64,000 nt of DNA from assembly GCA_963728785.1 (NCBI GenBank), contig CAVSKV010000002.1:248001-312000 (forward strand). The letters run 5' to 3'. This document shows, in pieces, positions 41,763-50,660 of this stretch; position 1 is the first letter of the stretch, and each line of letters opens with the position of its first letter. A program made the position numbers and the translations under genes. Source of the stretch: JAGWRI01 sp963728785. Lineage in GTDB: Bacteria > Gemmatimonadota > Gemmatimonadetes > Gemmatimonadales > Gemmatimonadaceae. The notes under the pieces were generated by a model, which saw only the letters and a list, made by a program, of their open reading frames with translations, searched no databases and was not told where the DNA came from.

Positions 41763-44438
41763 CTGACGTCCGACGTCGTCCACCGCTTCACCGCTGCCCT
41801 CAGTGACCGCTACCGCGTCGAGCGCGAGATCGGCGCCGGCGGCATGGCCACGGTGTACCTGGCGCACGACCTGAAGCACGACCGCGACGTGGCGATCAAG
41901 GTGCTGCACCCCGATCTCGCCGCGGCGCTGGGCGGTGAGCGATTCCTCACCGAGATCAAGACCACGGCCAAGCTCCAGCACCCGCACATCCTCTCGCTGC
42001 TCGACAGCGGCGAGGCCGGCGGGCTTCTGTTCTACGTCATGCCGTTCGTTCCCGGCGAGACGCTCCGCGCGCGACTCGAGCGGGAGCACCAACTGCCGGT
42101 GGACGACGCGCTGCGCATTGCGCGCGAAGTGGCCGATGCCCTCGCCTACGCCCACGGGCTCGGCATCGTCCACCGCGACATCAAGCCTGAGAACATCCTG
42201 CTTCAGGGCGAACACGCGTTGGTCGCCGATTTCGGAATCGCTCTCGCCGTGCAGCAGGCCGGCGGACAGCGCATGACCCAGACCGGTCTCTCGCTGGGCA
42301 CGCCGCAATACATGGCGCCCGAGCAGGCGATGGGCGAGAAGCAGATCGACGCCCGCGCCGACATCTACGCGCTCGGCACCGTGCTCTACGAGATGCTAAC
42401 CGGCGACCCGCCGTTTACGGGGTCCACCGTGCAGGCCATCGTGGCGCGCGTGATCACGGAGGAGCCGCGACCGCTCGCCGCCCAACGCAAGGCAGTGCCG
42501 CCGGGCGTGGAGCACGCGGTGCTGCGCGCGCTGGAGAAGCTGCCGGCCGACCGGTGGAGTTCGGCGCACGCATTTGCCGAGGCGCTCGACGGGCGAGGCG
42601 GCGGCACGGGCGCCGCAGCAGCCTCCACGTCGCGCGCGCTGCCGGCCGGCCGCGGCTCGCGATTGAGGCTCCGCTCCCCGGTACCGTGGGCAGCCGCACT
42701 CGCCCTCGCGCTCGCCGCCGCCGTGTGGGGGTGGGCGCGGCATCCGGCGTCTGACACCGGAGGGGTGATGCGGTTCGTCGCGCAACTCGCTCCTGGCGCC
42801 CGCCTGGCGTTCCCGCTCTCGGGAACCGGCGCCACCGTGGCGATCTCTCCCGATGGCAGGCGGATCGTGTACTCGGCCACCACGGGCGGCGGAAGCCAAC
42901 TCTACATGCAGCCCATCGACCAACTCCGCCCCCAGGCACTCGCCGGAACCGTGGGAGCGACGTTCCCCGAGTTCTCGCCCGACGGGAAGTGGCTCGCATT
43001 CGTTTCCGGGGATCAACTGCTCAAGAAGATGCCGTTGGACGGCGGCTCGATCACCACGCTCTGCCCAGTGGGTGGGTTGACCGGCCTGACGTGGGTGTCC
43101 AACCAGACGCTGGTATTCGGCATGCGGCTCCTGGCGCAGGAGCATCGGCTCTGGCGGGTGTCGGCCGATGGCGGCACGCCGGTCCAGTTCTCCACCCCCG
43201 ACACCGGGCGCGACGCGGGCCTGCAATACGATCCGCGGTCGGCAGGCGACGGGCGGCTGGTGCTCTACACGAGCGCGGGGGGAAGCTTGTCGAATGCGCG
43301 TATGGGCGTGATCTCGCTCGCGACCGGCAAGTCCACCGTGTTCAGGAATCTCGGTGGAGTCGTGCCGCTCGGCGTCGCGGACGACCACCTGCTGTACGTG
43401 CGCAACGACGGCGGGCTGATGGCTGCGCCGTTCAACAGTCGCACGCTGCAGGTGGGACCACCGGTCCAGGTGGCCGACAGCATTGCGACGAGCTTGAACG
43501 TCGCGGCCGCTGCGATCTCGGCAAGTGGCACGTTGGTCTACGTGCACAGCGGCGGCATGAATCAGCTGATGATGGTGGATGAAGCCGGCAAGGCCGCCGT
43601 GCTCATCGAGCAGAAGCAGGCGTACTCCCATCCGCGCTTCTCCCCCGATGGGCGGCGGATCGCGTTCGACGTGCAGCGCGCCCAGGGCACCGACATCTGG
43701 GTGTACGATCTCGCCGCGCGCACGGTCCAGCGCCTCACCACGGACGGATTCAATGACCGGCCAGAGTGGACTCCCGACGGCAAGAAGGTGTTGTTCTCTT
43801 CGAACCGGGCGGGCGGTAAGTACTCGCTCTGGTGGCAGAACGCCGACGGCAGCGCGCCAGCCGAAGCGGTGTATGCGTCGGCGAACAACATCCGCGAGGG
43901 CATCGTGACGCCCGACGGGCGGTCCGTCATCTATCGCGAGGACACACCGAACAACAACCGCGACATCCTCGAAATCACAATCGGCGGCGGGGCGAAACCC
44001 GCGCCGCTCCTCGATTCACCGGCCGACGAACTCATGGCCCGCGTCTCGCCCGATGGGAAGTGGCTGGCCTACGTCTCCGACCAGTCGGGCCAGTACGAGG
44101 TGTATCTCAGAGCCCTGTCAGGCAACGGCGGCCAGGTGCCGGTGTCGAGCGGCGGAGCCATGGAACCGCTCTGGTCCCGCGATGGACGGAGCCTGTTCTA
44201 CCGCAACGGAACCAAGCTGGTGGAGGTTTCGGTGCAGACGTCCCCGGCGCTCGCCGTGACCGGGCGCCGCGACATCTTCGACGCGAGCTACGATCTGGAT
44301 CTCTTCCATCCCGATTACGACATTGCGCCCGACGGCAAGCGCTTCGTGATGCTGAAGTCGGCGGACGACGACCGGCAGCTCATCGTGGTGCAGAACTGGG
44401 TTCAGACGCTGCGAGAGCGGACGGGAGAGGGCCGCTGA
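41763..44438 (+). CDS. Ser/Thr protein kinase with TolB-type propeller; predicted CTG start
   Basis: About 891 residues. The kinase domain (17-280) has GAGGMATV (24-31), Lys46 in VAIKV, HRDIKPEN with catalytic Asp139, and DFG with Asp156, so it should be active. One membrane helix near 300 (LALALAAAVWGWA) follows, then WD40/PD40 repeats (SPDGKWLAF, SPDGRRIAF, TPDGKKVLF, SPDGKWLAY), i.e. a TolB-like propeller outside the membrane that may sense a ligand. The first ATG in frame (41844) lies inside the Gly-rich loop and would destroy the kinase. The frame is closed by TGA at 41760-41762, leaving CTG 41763 as the only plausible start, with a GGGG-rich site upstream. Confidence 0.85.
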   Translation: MTSDVVHRFTAALSDRYRVEREIGAGGMATVYLAHDLKHDRDVAIKVLHPDLAAALGGERFLTEIKTTAKLQHPHILSLLDSGEAGGLLFYVMPFVPGETLRARLEREHQLPVDDALRIAREVADALAYAHGLGIVHRDIKPENILLQGEHALVADFGIALAVQQAGGQRMTQTGLSLGTPQYMAPEQAMGEKQIDARADIYALGTVLYEMLTGDPPFTGSTVQAIVARVITEEPRPLAAQRKAVPPGVEHAVLRALEKLPADRWSSAHAFAEALDGRGGGTGAAAASTSRALPAGRGSRLRLRSPVPWAAALALALAAAVWGWARHPASDTGGVMRFVAQLAPGARLAFPLSGTGATVAISPDGRRIVYSATTGGGSQLYMQPIDQLRPQALAGTVGATFPEFSPDGKWLAFVSGDQLLKKMPLDGGSITTLCPVGGLTGLTWVSNQTLVFGMRLLAQEHRLWRVSADGGTPVQFSTPDTGRDAGLQYDPRSAGDGRLVLYTSAGGSLSNARMGVISLATGKSTVFRNLGGVVPLGVADDHLLYVRNDGGLMAAPFNSRTLQVGPPVQVADSIATSLNVAAAAISASGTLVYVHSGGMNQLMMVDEAGKAAVLIEQKQAYSHPRFSPDGRRIAFDVQRAQGTDIWVYDLAARTVQRLTTDGFNDRPEWTPDGKKVLFSSNRAGGKYSLWWQNADGSAPAEAVYASANNIREGIVTPDGRSVIYREDTPNNNRDILEITIGGGAKPAPLLDSPADELMARVSPDGKWLAYVSDQSGQYEVYLRALSGNGGQVPVSSGGAMEPLWSRDGRSLFYRNGTKLVEVSVQTSPALAVTGRRDIFDASYDLDLFHPDYDIAPDGKRFVMLKSADDDRQLIVVQNWVQTLRERTGEGR

Positions 44439-44467
44439 AGCGAGTGGGTGTCCAAGAGCGCCGGCCG

Positions 44468-46645
44468 TCACGCCTTGATCCGCACCGCCGGACCTGATGG
44501 GTTCACGGACTGCAGTTCCCACTCGCCCGCCCCGACGGCCAACAGACGAAACTCACGGTTCACGTCCTGCAGGCCAGGCTTCACGCTCTCCGGGAACGCG
44601 CCGCTCCGCCGGGCGGTCTCCCATTGATCGATCACGTCGAAGATCGCCGCCTTCCTTTCGTCCGTGCCGGCTGCATCGCTGCTGCTCTGCGTCGCCTTGC
44701 TTTCGAAGCTGGTGGCCACTGCGAACCCGGCATCGTACCCGGCCGCCCGTGCGCAGAGCCACTCGGCATCTTGCACTGTGGTTTCCTCGCGCACGGCGAA
44801 CCAGCCGAGCATGCGTGGAATCAGGTTACGGGTGTAGAAGAGCTGGTTCTTCAGCCGGTAGAGCGTCTGGCTCTGCCGGAAGCCGGCATACCACGGCTCG
44901 CCCCAGTTGTACCGCGTGGCAATGTGCCAGGTGAAATGATGGGGATTGCTCGCATCGTTGATGACGCGCCCGCGGAGCGTCGGCGTGAGCGCGTCGTACC
45001 ACGTCTTCGTGAACAACGAGCACCCGTATTGCCCCATGCCGGTGGACCAGTTGCCCTCCAATCCGTCGAACGACAGCTGCAGCGCGCCCGTGTGGTTGCA
45101 AAAGTCCGCGATGTTGCGTGCCACTTCTTGCGCGAGCGCGGCGTCGGTCAGGAACACCTTGTACTCGTGATCCATCAGCTTGCCCACCGCATCGCGTTCG
45201 TGGTGCACGGCGGCGGTCGTGCCCCACGCGCCCCGCTCGCAGTTCAGCAACCGCCAAGGCGCACGGGCTGAGACGCCGTCGTAGCGAACCAGCTCCTGAC
45301 CGACGACACCCGTGTTCAAGGTGGTCTTCTTCTGAAACCAGACGGGGTCTGCAACCGGGATTTCCGTCTGCGCCGCGTCAATGTCGGCAGTGAGTTCGCT
45401 CGCGCCGATGCGCGCCAGCCACGGGTCCGGTTCGGGCGTCACGAATGGATCGTTCGGCGTGATGAAGTTGGAGAGCGTGTGAAAGCCGACACCGATACCG
45501 GCCTTGCGGGCTTTCGCGACGCAGTCCCGGAACCCGTCCCAGCCGTTCGGGAACAACCCGGCCTTGAGCTTGAAATGACCCCATGTCTCGAACGGCGAAC
45601 TGTGGTAGAGATACTTCAATCCGGCGCGCTGCGTCATCTCGATGCCACGGTCGATCGTGGTCTCCCCAAAATCCACGATGAGATACGACGCGGTCGCTCC
45701 CGGCGCGATCTTCGCCCACGTGCCGTCAAGCATCGGATGCGGCAACCCTTCCGCCACCTCGACTTCTCCCAGAGTCGCCAACGCCTCGGCTGCCGGGCCG
45801 GCGAACAAGGCGATCTTGCTGCCGATCGGACCGCCGTCGTCAAACGGCAGGGCTTCGAACTCCTCGTATCCCCAATTGCTGATGACGCGCTCGCGATTCC
45901 GGTTCCGGCAGTAGGCCTGCAAGGTGCTGCCGAACGCCGTGCGTGTGGCGGTGTCGCCGCGCCAGAGCTGCTGCTGCTTCAACTCATCCGCCAAGCCGGG
46001 GTAGCTGCCGGTGTCGTCGGCCGGAGGGCGATCCGGTTCGATGTCGCTCTCCCGGGACGGATACCCCCCCATCGTCTTGGCGTTGAGCGCTTGAATGCCC
46101 ACGGCGAACTCGGAATCCCGCACGACGCCGACGACCTCTCCAATCAGGTCGCCAATACCGATCGGATACGGCCCCCATAGCACCAGGTCGACCTGGCCGG
46201 TGGTGCGCAACTCTCGCAACTCAAGCGTCACGTGTGTCGGCTTCGCGCGCACCGCCAGCACGGCCGTCGCCCCGATGCCTGCGTAATCGAGCGTCAAGGT
46301 GTTTCCCCCCGCGCCCCCGTCCCAAGCCGCGCGACTCGGCGCATGCAACGTACCGGCCACGCGCACGCGCAATACCGGCGCCGGTTGTTCAGGCGCGAGG
46401 TAGTCGCGTCCGTTGCCGCCGATCGCACGTATGGCGGTGAACGCCCCCGTCGCATCGATGACGAACGTGGCTCGCCGGGTCTTCAGGGCCAGCGTGTCAA
46501 CCCCCGGCGCGGCGTGCACTCTGGAGCCGATCGGGGTTTTTTCATTGACGGCTCCCGCCCCAACCGGTCGCCGTAGACCCAGGACCGGTAGCGAAGCCAC
46601 CCAGCTTCCCAGAACCTCGATGAATTCTCTCCGCCGAATTCTCAC
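44468..46645 (-). CDS. Tat-exported large protein, glycosidase-like, family uncertain
   Basis: About 725 residues. The start VRIRRREFIEVLGSWVASLP is a twin-arginine signal. GTG at 46645 was chosen: GGGAGG is 8 bases upstream and the Tat motif then sits at the very N-terminus; ATG at 46687 would add 14 residues. A beta-rich first half (to about 310) is followed by a part that could be a TIM barrel, with LKYLYHSSPFETWGHF, GVGFHTLSNFI, ALQLSFDGLEG and GRVINDASNPHHFTWH, reminiscent of retaining glycosidases. I cannot assign a GH family or catalytic residues. The layout (Tat signal, beta domain, barrel) parallels the glycosidase at 14650-16341, but sequences differ. Confidence 0.65.
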   Translation of the reverse strand: MRIRRREFIEVLGSWVASLPVLGLRRPVGAGAVNEKTPIGSRVHAAPGVDTLALKTRRATFVIDATGAFTAIRAIGGNGRDYLAPEQPAPVLRVRVAGTLHAPSRAAWDGGAGGNTLTLDYAGIGATAVLAVRAKPTHVTLELRELRTTGQVDLVLWGPYPIGIGDLIGEVVGVVRDSEFAVGIQALNAKTMGGYPSRESDIEPDRPPADDTGSYPGLADELKQQQLWRGDTATRTAFGSTLQAYCRNRNRERVISNWGYEEFEALPFDDGGPIGSKIALFAGPAAEALATLGEVEVAEGLPHPMLDGTWAKIAPGATASYLIVDFGETTIDRGIEMTQRAGLKYLYHSSPFETWGHFKLKAGLFPNGWDGFRDCVAKARKAGIGVGFHTLSNFITPNDPFVTPEPDPWLARIGASELTADIDAAQTEIPVADPVWFQKKTTLNTGVVGQELVRYDGVSARAPWRLLNCERGAWGTTAAVHHERDAVGKLMDHEYKVFLTDAALAQEVARNIADFCNHTGALQLSFDGLEGNWSTGMGQYGCSLFTKTWYDALTPTLRGRVINDASNPHHFTWHIATRYNWGEPWYAGFRQSQTLYRLKNQLFYTRNLIPRMLGWFAVREETTVQDAEWLCARAAGYDAGFAVATSFESKATQSSSDAAGTDERKAAIFDVIDQWETARRSGAFPESVKPGLQDVNREFRLLAVGAGEWELQSVNPSGPAVRIKA

Positions 46646-46941
46646 GTGTGGCCTCCCGTCGATCCGTTCGGAACGTTCCGCACGCAAACCGCGCGCCCGT
46701 CACGGCGGTAACACCCCTTACTAGACGGCCCGATCATCCTCGGCACCACTCAGGAACCCGAACCTTACAGCCCGCTGACAGAGCAATCCACCGCCGAATT
46801 CTCCTGATTGCGCGAACCGCCTTCCCGCATACATTGGCGGCTGAATCACATGACGAATATGTAAAGACGCCGCGGGGCTGCCAATCGGAGCCCCGCTTCG
46901 GCGTGCTGATCGCAGGTGATGGGTACTGAGCGCTCGTCGGT

Positions 46942-47643
46942 ATGGCGATGCGCATGGAGAGAGGTGCCACCGTTCGTTCGGAGGCGTGTGTGAGGCGGAG
47001 CATTGCAAGCGTTGGGGTCGTCATACTCGGCCTGTATCTGTATTCCGCGTCTGCGGCCGCAACATATTTCAACTACCGGTATGTGCGAGACAACGGCGTA
47101 GGTGAATGGTTGCTGTTCGGCGAGTTCTTGCCGACGGCGCAGGCAGCGGTCTGGCCCTACTATGTATATAGGCGCGTGGCGCAGGCGGTTGCGCCAGAGC
47201 GGGCCGACGTCTACGTCGATACGACGCCGCGAGCCGACAGCATCCGGCGTGTGCTGCTCGCCGTGGCCGCCGCGACGGAGTTGCTTCACTCGCACCCCTC
47301 CACTGGTCCCGATTCTCTCGAGGTTGCACGGCGGTTGGAGGCGGTGATCAGCTTTCCGGCCAGCGTAAGCATGACAACGCTCGACTGGGTGTACCCCGGC
47401 TGGGGCAATGCAATTCGCCGTAAGCTCGTTCCCGGAATCCGGGGGTTCATTGCGCTCACGACGCTGAGTCGCGATCGGCCTGCTGTGCACCGCTTGCGCA
47501 CGCGCGCTGCAGAAGTGCTTGCCAATCTAAAGGCCTACGTTCAATGGAATCAGGACAACCGACTGCCGCTATTGCAGGCGCTTGAAGGCTGCGCGATCGT
47601 CGCCCAGAACGCTGATTCACTTGGGAACGTCATGCAGCCCTAG
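46942..47643 (+). CDS. Hypothetical membrane-anchored protein
   Basis: 233 residues, one membrane helix (about 20-43, SIASVGVVILGLYLYSASAAATYF), then a helix-rich domain with YYVYRRVAQAVAPE and LRTRAAEVLANLKAYVQW. No family recognised. The start could be ATG 46942 or 46954; neither has a strong ribosome site. Codon use is less GC-biased than its neighbours, which may point to recent arrival or weak expression. Its stop overlaps the stop of the leftward helicase gene by 4 bases (CTAG). Confidence 0.6.
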   Translation: MAMRMERGATVRSEACVRRSIASVGVVILGLYLYSASAAATYFNYRYVRDNGVGEWLLFGEFLPTAQAAVWPYYVYRRVAQAVAPERADVYVDTTPRADSIRRVLLAVAAATELLHSHPSTGPDSLEVARRLEAVISFPASVSMTTLDWVYPGWGNAIRRKLVPGIRGFIALTTLSRDRPAVHRLRTRAAEVLANLKAYVQWNQDNRLPLLQALEGCAIVAQNADSLGNVMQP

Positions 47644-50600
47644 TGTCGGGCGGCGGCGCTGAACCCGGGACATGCACGCAGCCTCGCCACCAGCGCCCCG
47701 ACATCCACGGCCGGAACCACGGCCACGGCCACTCCGGCCGGCACCGTCAGCAGCGTGAACGACACCTCCCGCGCCCCGCCGATCGCCCGCGCCGCATCGG
47801 TGTACACCGCCGCCTGCACTCCATAGCGCTCCGTGAGCGCGCTCGCGCCGGCGCCGCTCGTCTTGACGTCCAGCACTCGCGCCGAATCACCATCGCGCGC
47901 CGCCAGGTCGAACGCACCGTTGATAGCCGAGCCGCCCTCGACAAGCCGCGTGAACGTCAGCTCCCGCCGCGCAGATGGCGCAGCCGCGACCGCCTGCCAA
48001 ACGGGGGAAGTGGTCGCCGCTTCGATCCGCGCTCGCACATAGGCCCGATACGCGAGCCCAAGCGTACTGTCGGCCTCGGGGGCATCGCTGTCATTGTTGG
48101 CTATGGCGTCCTCGATCAACTCGGCAACGTCCACGCCTTCCGCCTCGAACTGTTCCAAGACCTCGTGCACGATGAGTCCCGTCGCGATGGCCGTGGCCCC
48201 CACTCGGCTCAGACCGCCCGCATCGGCCCCGTCGAATTTGAGCACGTAACGGTCCCACCACCCCTCCGCGTCATGCGCAAACGACATCAACTGAGAGGCG
48301 GACAGCCGTAATCCACCACTCGGCGCACCAAGGGTCGCCGGCGGTAGCATGAGATCCGGTGCAGCTGACGGCGGCAGGGCCGCGTGGGCCGCGACACCGT
48401 CGCACGGGGCCACCACAGCGTGATACGACATTCCTGTATGACTCGTGTACTCGACTTCGGCTCCGGCCTCGAGGCCCGGGAACGCGTCGCGAAGCATGCG
48501 CACCGGTGAGAGCCCCGCCCCCCGCAGCGTGCCGAGGGGAATACCGCTGAGCACCAGGCGCTCCTTTGCCCGCGTGGTCGCCACGTACCAGAGTCGGTAC
48601 GCTTCCGCACGCTGCTCAAGCGCCAACGCTTCGGCCAGCGCCTCGTGGTTGGGGTCACCGGTTTCGTCATCCGCGCTGTCGAGGGATTCCTGTTTCACGG
48701 ACAACGTGTCGCGCCCTACCAGATACTTGTCGGTTCCCGGCTTGACCTCACGCACCAGGTCGCACCAGAACACGGTCGGCCACTCCAGACCCTTTGCGCT
48801 GTGAACCGACGTGATCGTCACCACGTCGGATCGATCTCGGTAGAGCCGCTCTGGCGCCACCCGATCCTCCCGCTCACGCTGCTCGGCGATGGCTCGGAGG
48901 AATTCGCCCAGCGATTGGTCAGGGACGGCGGCAGCCATGCGAACCAGCTTTCGCACGTTGGCAACGCGCTGCTGGCCGTCGTCGCCATCGAGTGCAATCG
49001 CTGCCACATAGCCGGAATCATATAGAAGACGGCGCAGCAGCTCATGTACGCTCACGCGATCGCGCAGCGCCCCCAGCGTGGCCAACATTCTGGCCGCGCG
49101 GGCGAGAAGCGCCCCCTCGCACTCCACCCGCTCCAATGCCGCCGCGAGCCCGGCCCCCCTCGGCTCTCGTGCGAGCGCCAGCAGCGTGTCGTCTCGCACG
49201 CCGACGAACGGGCTCTTCAGAAAGCCCGTCAATGCCACATCGTCCCGCGGATCGCGGACGGCACGCAAGGCGAGCACGCAATCGAGTACCTCACGCGCCT
49301 GCCAGAAGCCCTCGGACCGCAGCACGTAGCTCGGGATACCTGCCTTTCTAAGTGCAGCTTCATACTTGTCGACGGCGCCCCAGCCAGCGAGCAGAATGGC
49401 CATGTCGCCGAACCGCGTGCCTTCCTCCTTCAACTCCACCATCCGCCTGGCCACGGCCGCGGCCTCCAAATCCCGCACGTCCTCCGCGTTCCGTGCCTTT
49501 CCATCATCCGCGGCGGGCACTACCAACAGTTCCACCGCTCCGTCCCCGTCGGCCCACGCCGCCAGCGCCTCGAGCGGTGCGTACTCCACTTCGAACGGCT
49601 GCCGCTTCCCGTCGGGGGCCACGGGCTGGGCGAACATCTTGCCCACGGTGAAGTCCACCAGTCCCAGGATGGCTGCTTTGCTACGGAAGTTCGCCCCGAG
49701 CGGCAGCACGGCGCCCGCCCCGCCGTCAAACTGCTTCGCCACAGCGGTCCACAACGTCACGTCGGCACGCCGGAATCGATAAATGCTCTGCTTGGGATCG
49801 CCCACCAGCACGATGCGCGTGGGCTGCGGATCGGACTGTGCGATGCCGCCGAGCAGGTAGGCGATATCGCGTTGCGCCGGATCCACGTCCTGAAACTCGT
49901 CGAGCACCAGCAGCCGCACGCGCTGCTGCACGGCCCTGCGAACGACGTCATCCTGCAGCAGATCACGGGTTGCGGTGATCATGCGGTCGAAGTCGAGCAC
50001 CCCTTCGCGATCCATCCGTTCGCGTCGCAGCGTCGCGGCCCGCTGCGCGACAGCTACCAGCGCGCGCTCGTGGGGGCGCAACACGCCGGGATTCGTTTTC
50101 CACCGCGCCAGGCGATCGGTGTCTTCAGATGCCGACGCCACCCATCGGCTGACATCCTTGAGCTTGCGGCCCGTGAGCAGGTCGTCCAACCCGGCTACGT
50201 CGCGCGCTTCGATTGCGCGGCGAAGCGCATCATGCGCACAGTCCACAGCCATCTCGGTGGTCTCGCCTTCCTCGAGCACCCGCCGGCCGGGAGGCGTTCC
50301 CGCGCGCAGCGCGAAATCGCGAAGCAGATCCCCGCAGAATCCGTGGATGGTGCCGATGCGCGCCGAGTCCACCTCGGCAGCGAGATCGCGGCGCTGCCCG
50401 GCGCGCAACGCGCCGCGCAGCTTGCGCTTGAGATCGGCCGCGGCCTGGTTGGTGAAGGTGATGGCGGCGATCTGATCGAACGCCAACGGCGCGGGCACCG
50501 GAGCCAGGGGCACCTCGTCAACGACCACCGGCACACCAAGGTTGTGACAGAGCGCCTGCACCACGGTGGTGGTCTTTCCCGAACCCGCGCCGGCGTGCAC

Positions 50601-50660
50601 CAGCAGATGGTCGGCCGTACTGGCCACCACCGCGAGCTGGGCCTCGGTGAGCCGAGTCAT
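47640..50660 (-). CDS. addA: AddA-type helicase-nuclease (UvrD superfamily with C-terminal PD-(D/E)XK nuclease)
   Basis: 1006 residues. Processes double-strand breaks for RecA recombination, as the motor subunit of the two-protein complex with the upstream gene. Helicase motifs in order: GAGSGKT (24-30), ITFTNQAA, DEFQDVDP, GDPKQSIYRFRRAD, NFRS, VHSAKGLEWP, YVATTRAKERL. The C-terminal nuclease keeps a Gly-Ala-Phe-Asp element (INGAFDLAA) and VLDVKTSG, so it looks active. Start at 50660 overlaps the AddB-like stop by 4 bases. The stop overlaps tail-to-tail with the convergent gene. AdnA or a RecB-like member are possible alternative names; pairing with the nuclease-FeS partner favours AddA. Confidence 0.88.
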   Translation of the reverse strand: MTRLTEAQLAVVASTADHLLVHAGAGSGKTTTVVQALCHNLGVPVVVDEVPLAPVPAPLAFDQIAAITFTNQAAADLKRKLRGALRAGQRRDLAAEVDSARIGTIHGFCGDLLRDFALRAGTPPGRRVLEEGETTEMAVDCAHDALRRAIEARDVAGLDDLLTGRKLKDVSRWVASASEDTDRLARWKTNPGVLRPHERALVAVAQRAATLRRERMDREGVLDFDRMITATRDLLQDDVVRRAVQQRVRLLVLDEFQDVDPAQRDIAYLLGGIAQSDPQPTRIVLVGDPKQSIYRFRRADVTLWTAVAKQFDGGAGAVLPLGANFRSKAAILGLVDFTVGKMFAQPVAPDGKRQPFEVEYAPLEALAAWADGDGAVELLVVPAADDGKARNAEDVRDLEAAAVARRMVELKEEGTRFGDMAILLAGWGAVDKYEAALRKAGIPSYVLRSEGFWQAREVLDCVLALRAVRDPRDDVALTGFLKSPFVGVRDDTLLALAREPRGAGLAAALERVECEGALLARAARMLATLGALRDRVSVHELLRRLLYDSGYVAAIALDGDDGQQRVANVRKLVRMAAAVPDQSLGEFLRAIAEQREREDRVAPERLYRDRSDVVTITSVHSAKGLEWPTVFWCDLVREVKPGTDKYLVGRDTLSVKQESLDSADDETGDPNHEALAEALALEQRAEAYRLWYVATTRAKERLVLSGIPLGTLRGAGLSPVRMLRDAFPGLEAGAEVEYTSHTGMSYHAVVAPCDGVAAHAALPPSAAPDLMLPPATLGAPSGGLRLSASQLMSFAHDAEGWWDRYVLKFDGADAGGLSRVGATAIATGLIVHEVLEQFEAEGVDVAELIEDAIANNDSDAPEADSTLGLAYRAYVRARIEAATTSPVWQAVAAAPSARRELTFTRLVEGGSAINGAFDLAARDGDSARVLDVKTSGAGASALTERYGVQAAVYTDAARAIGGAREVSFTLLTVPAGVAVAVVPAVDVGALVARLRACPGFSAAARH

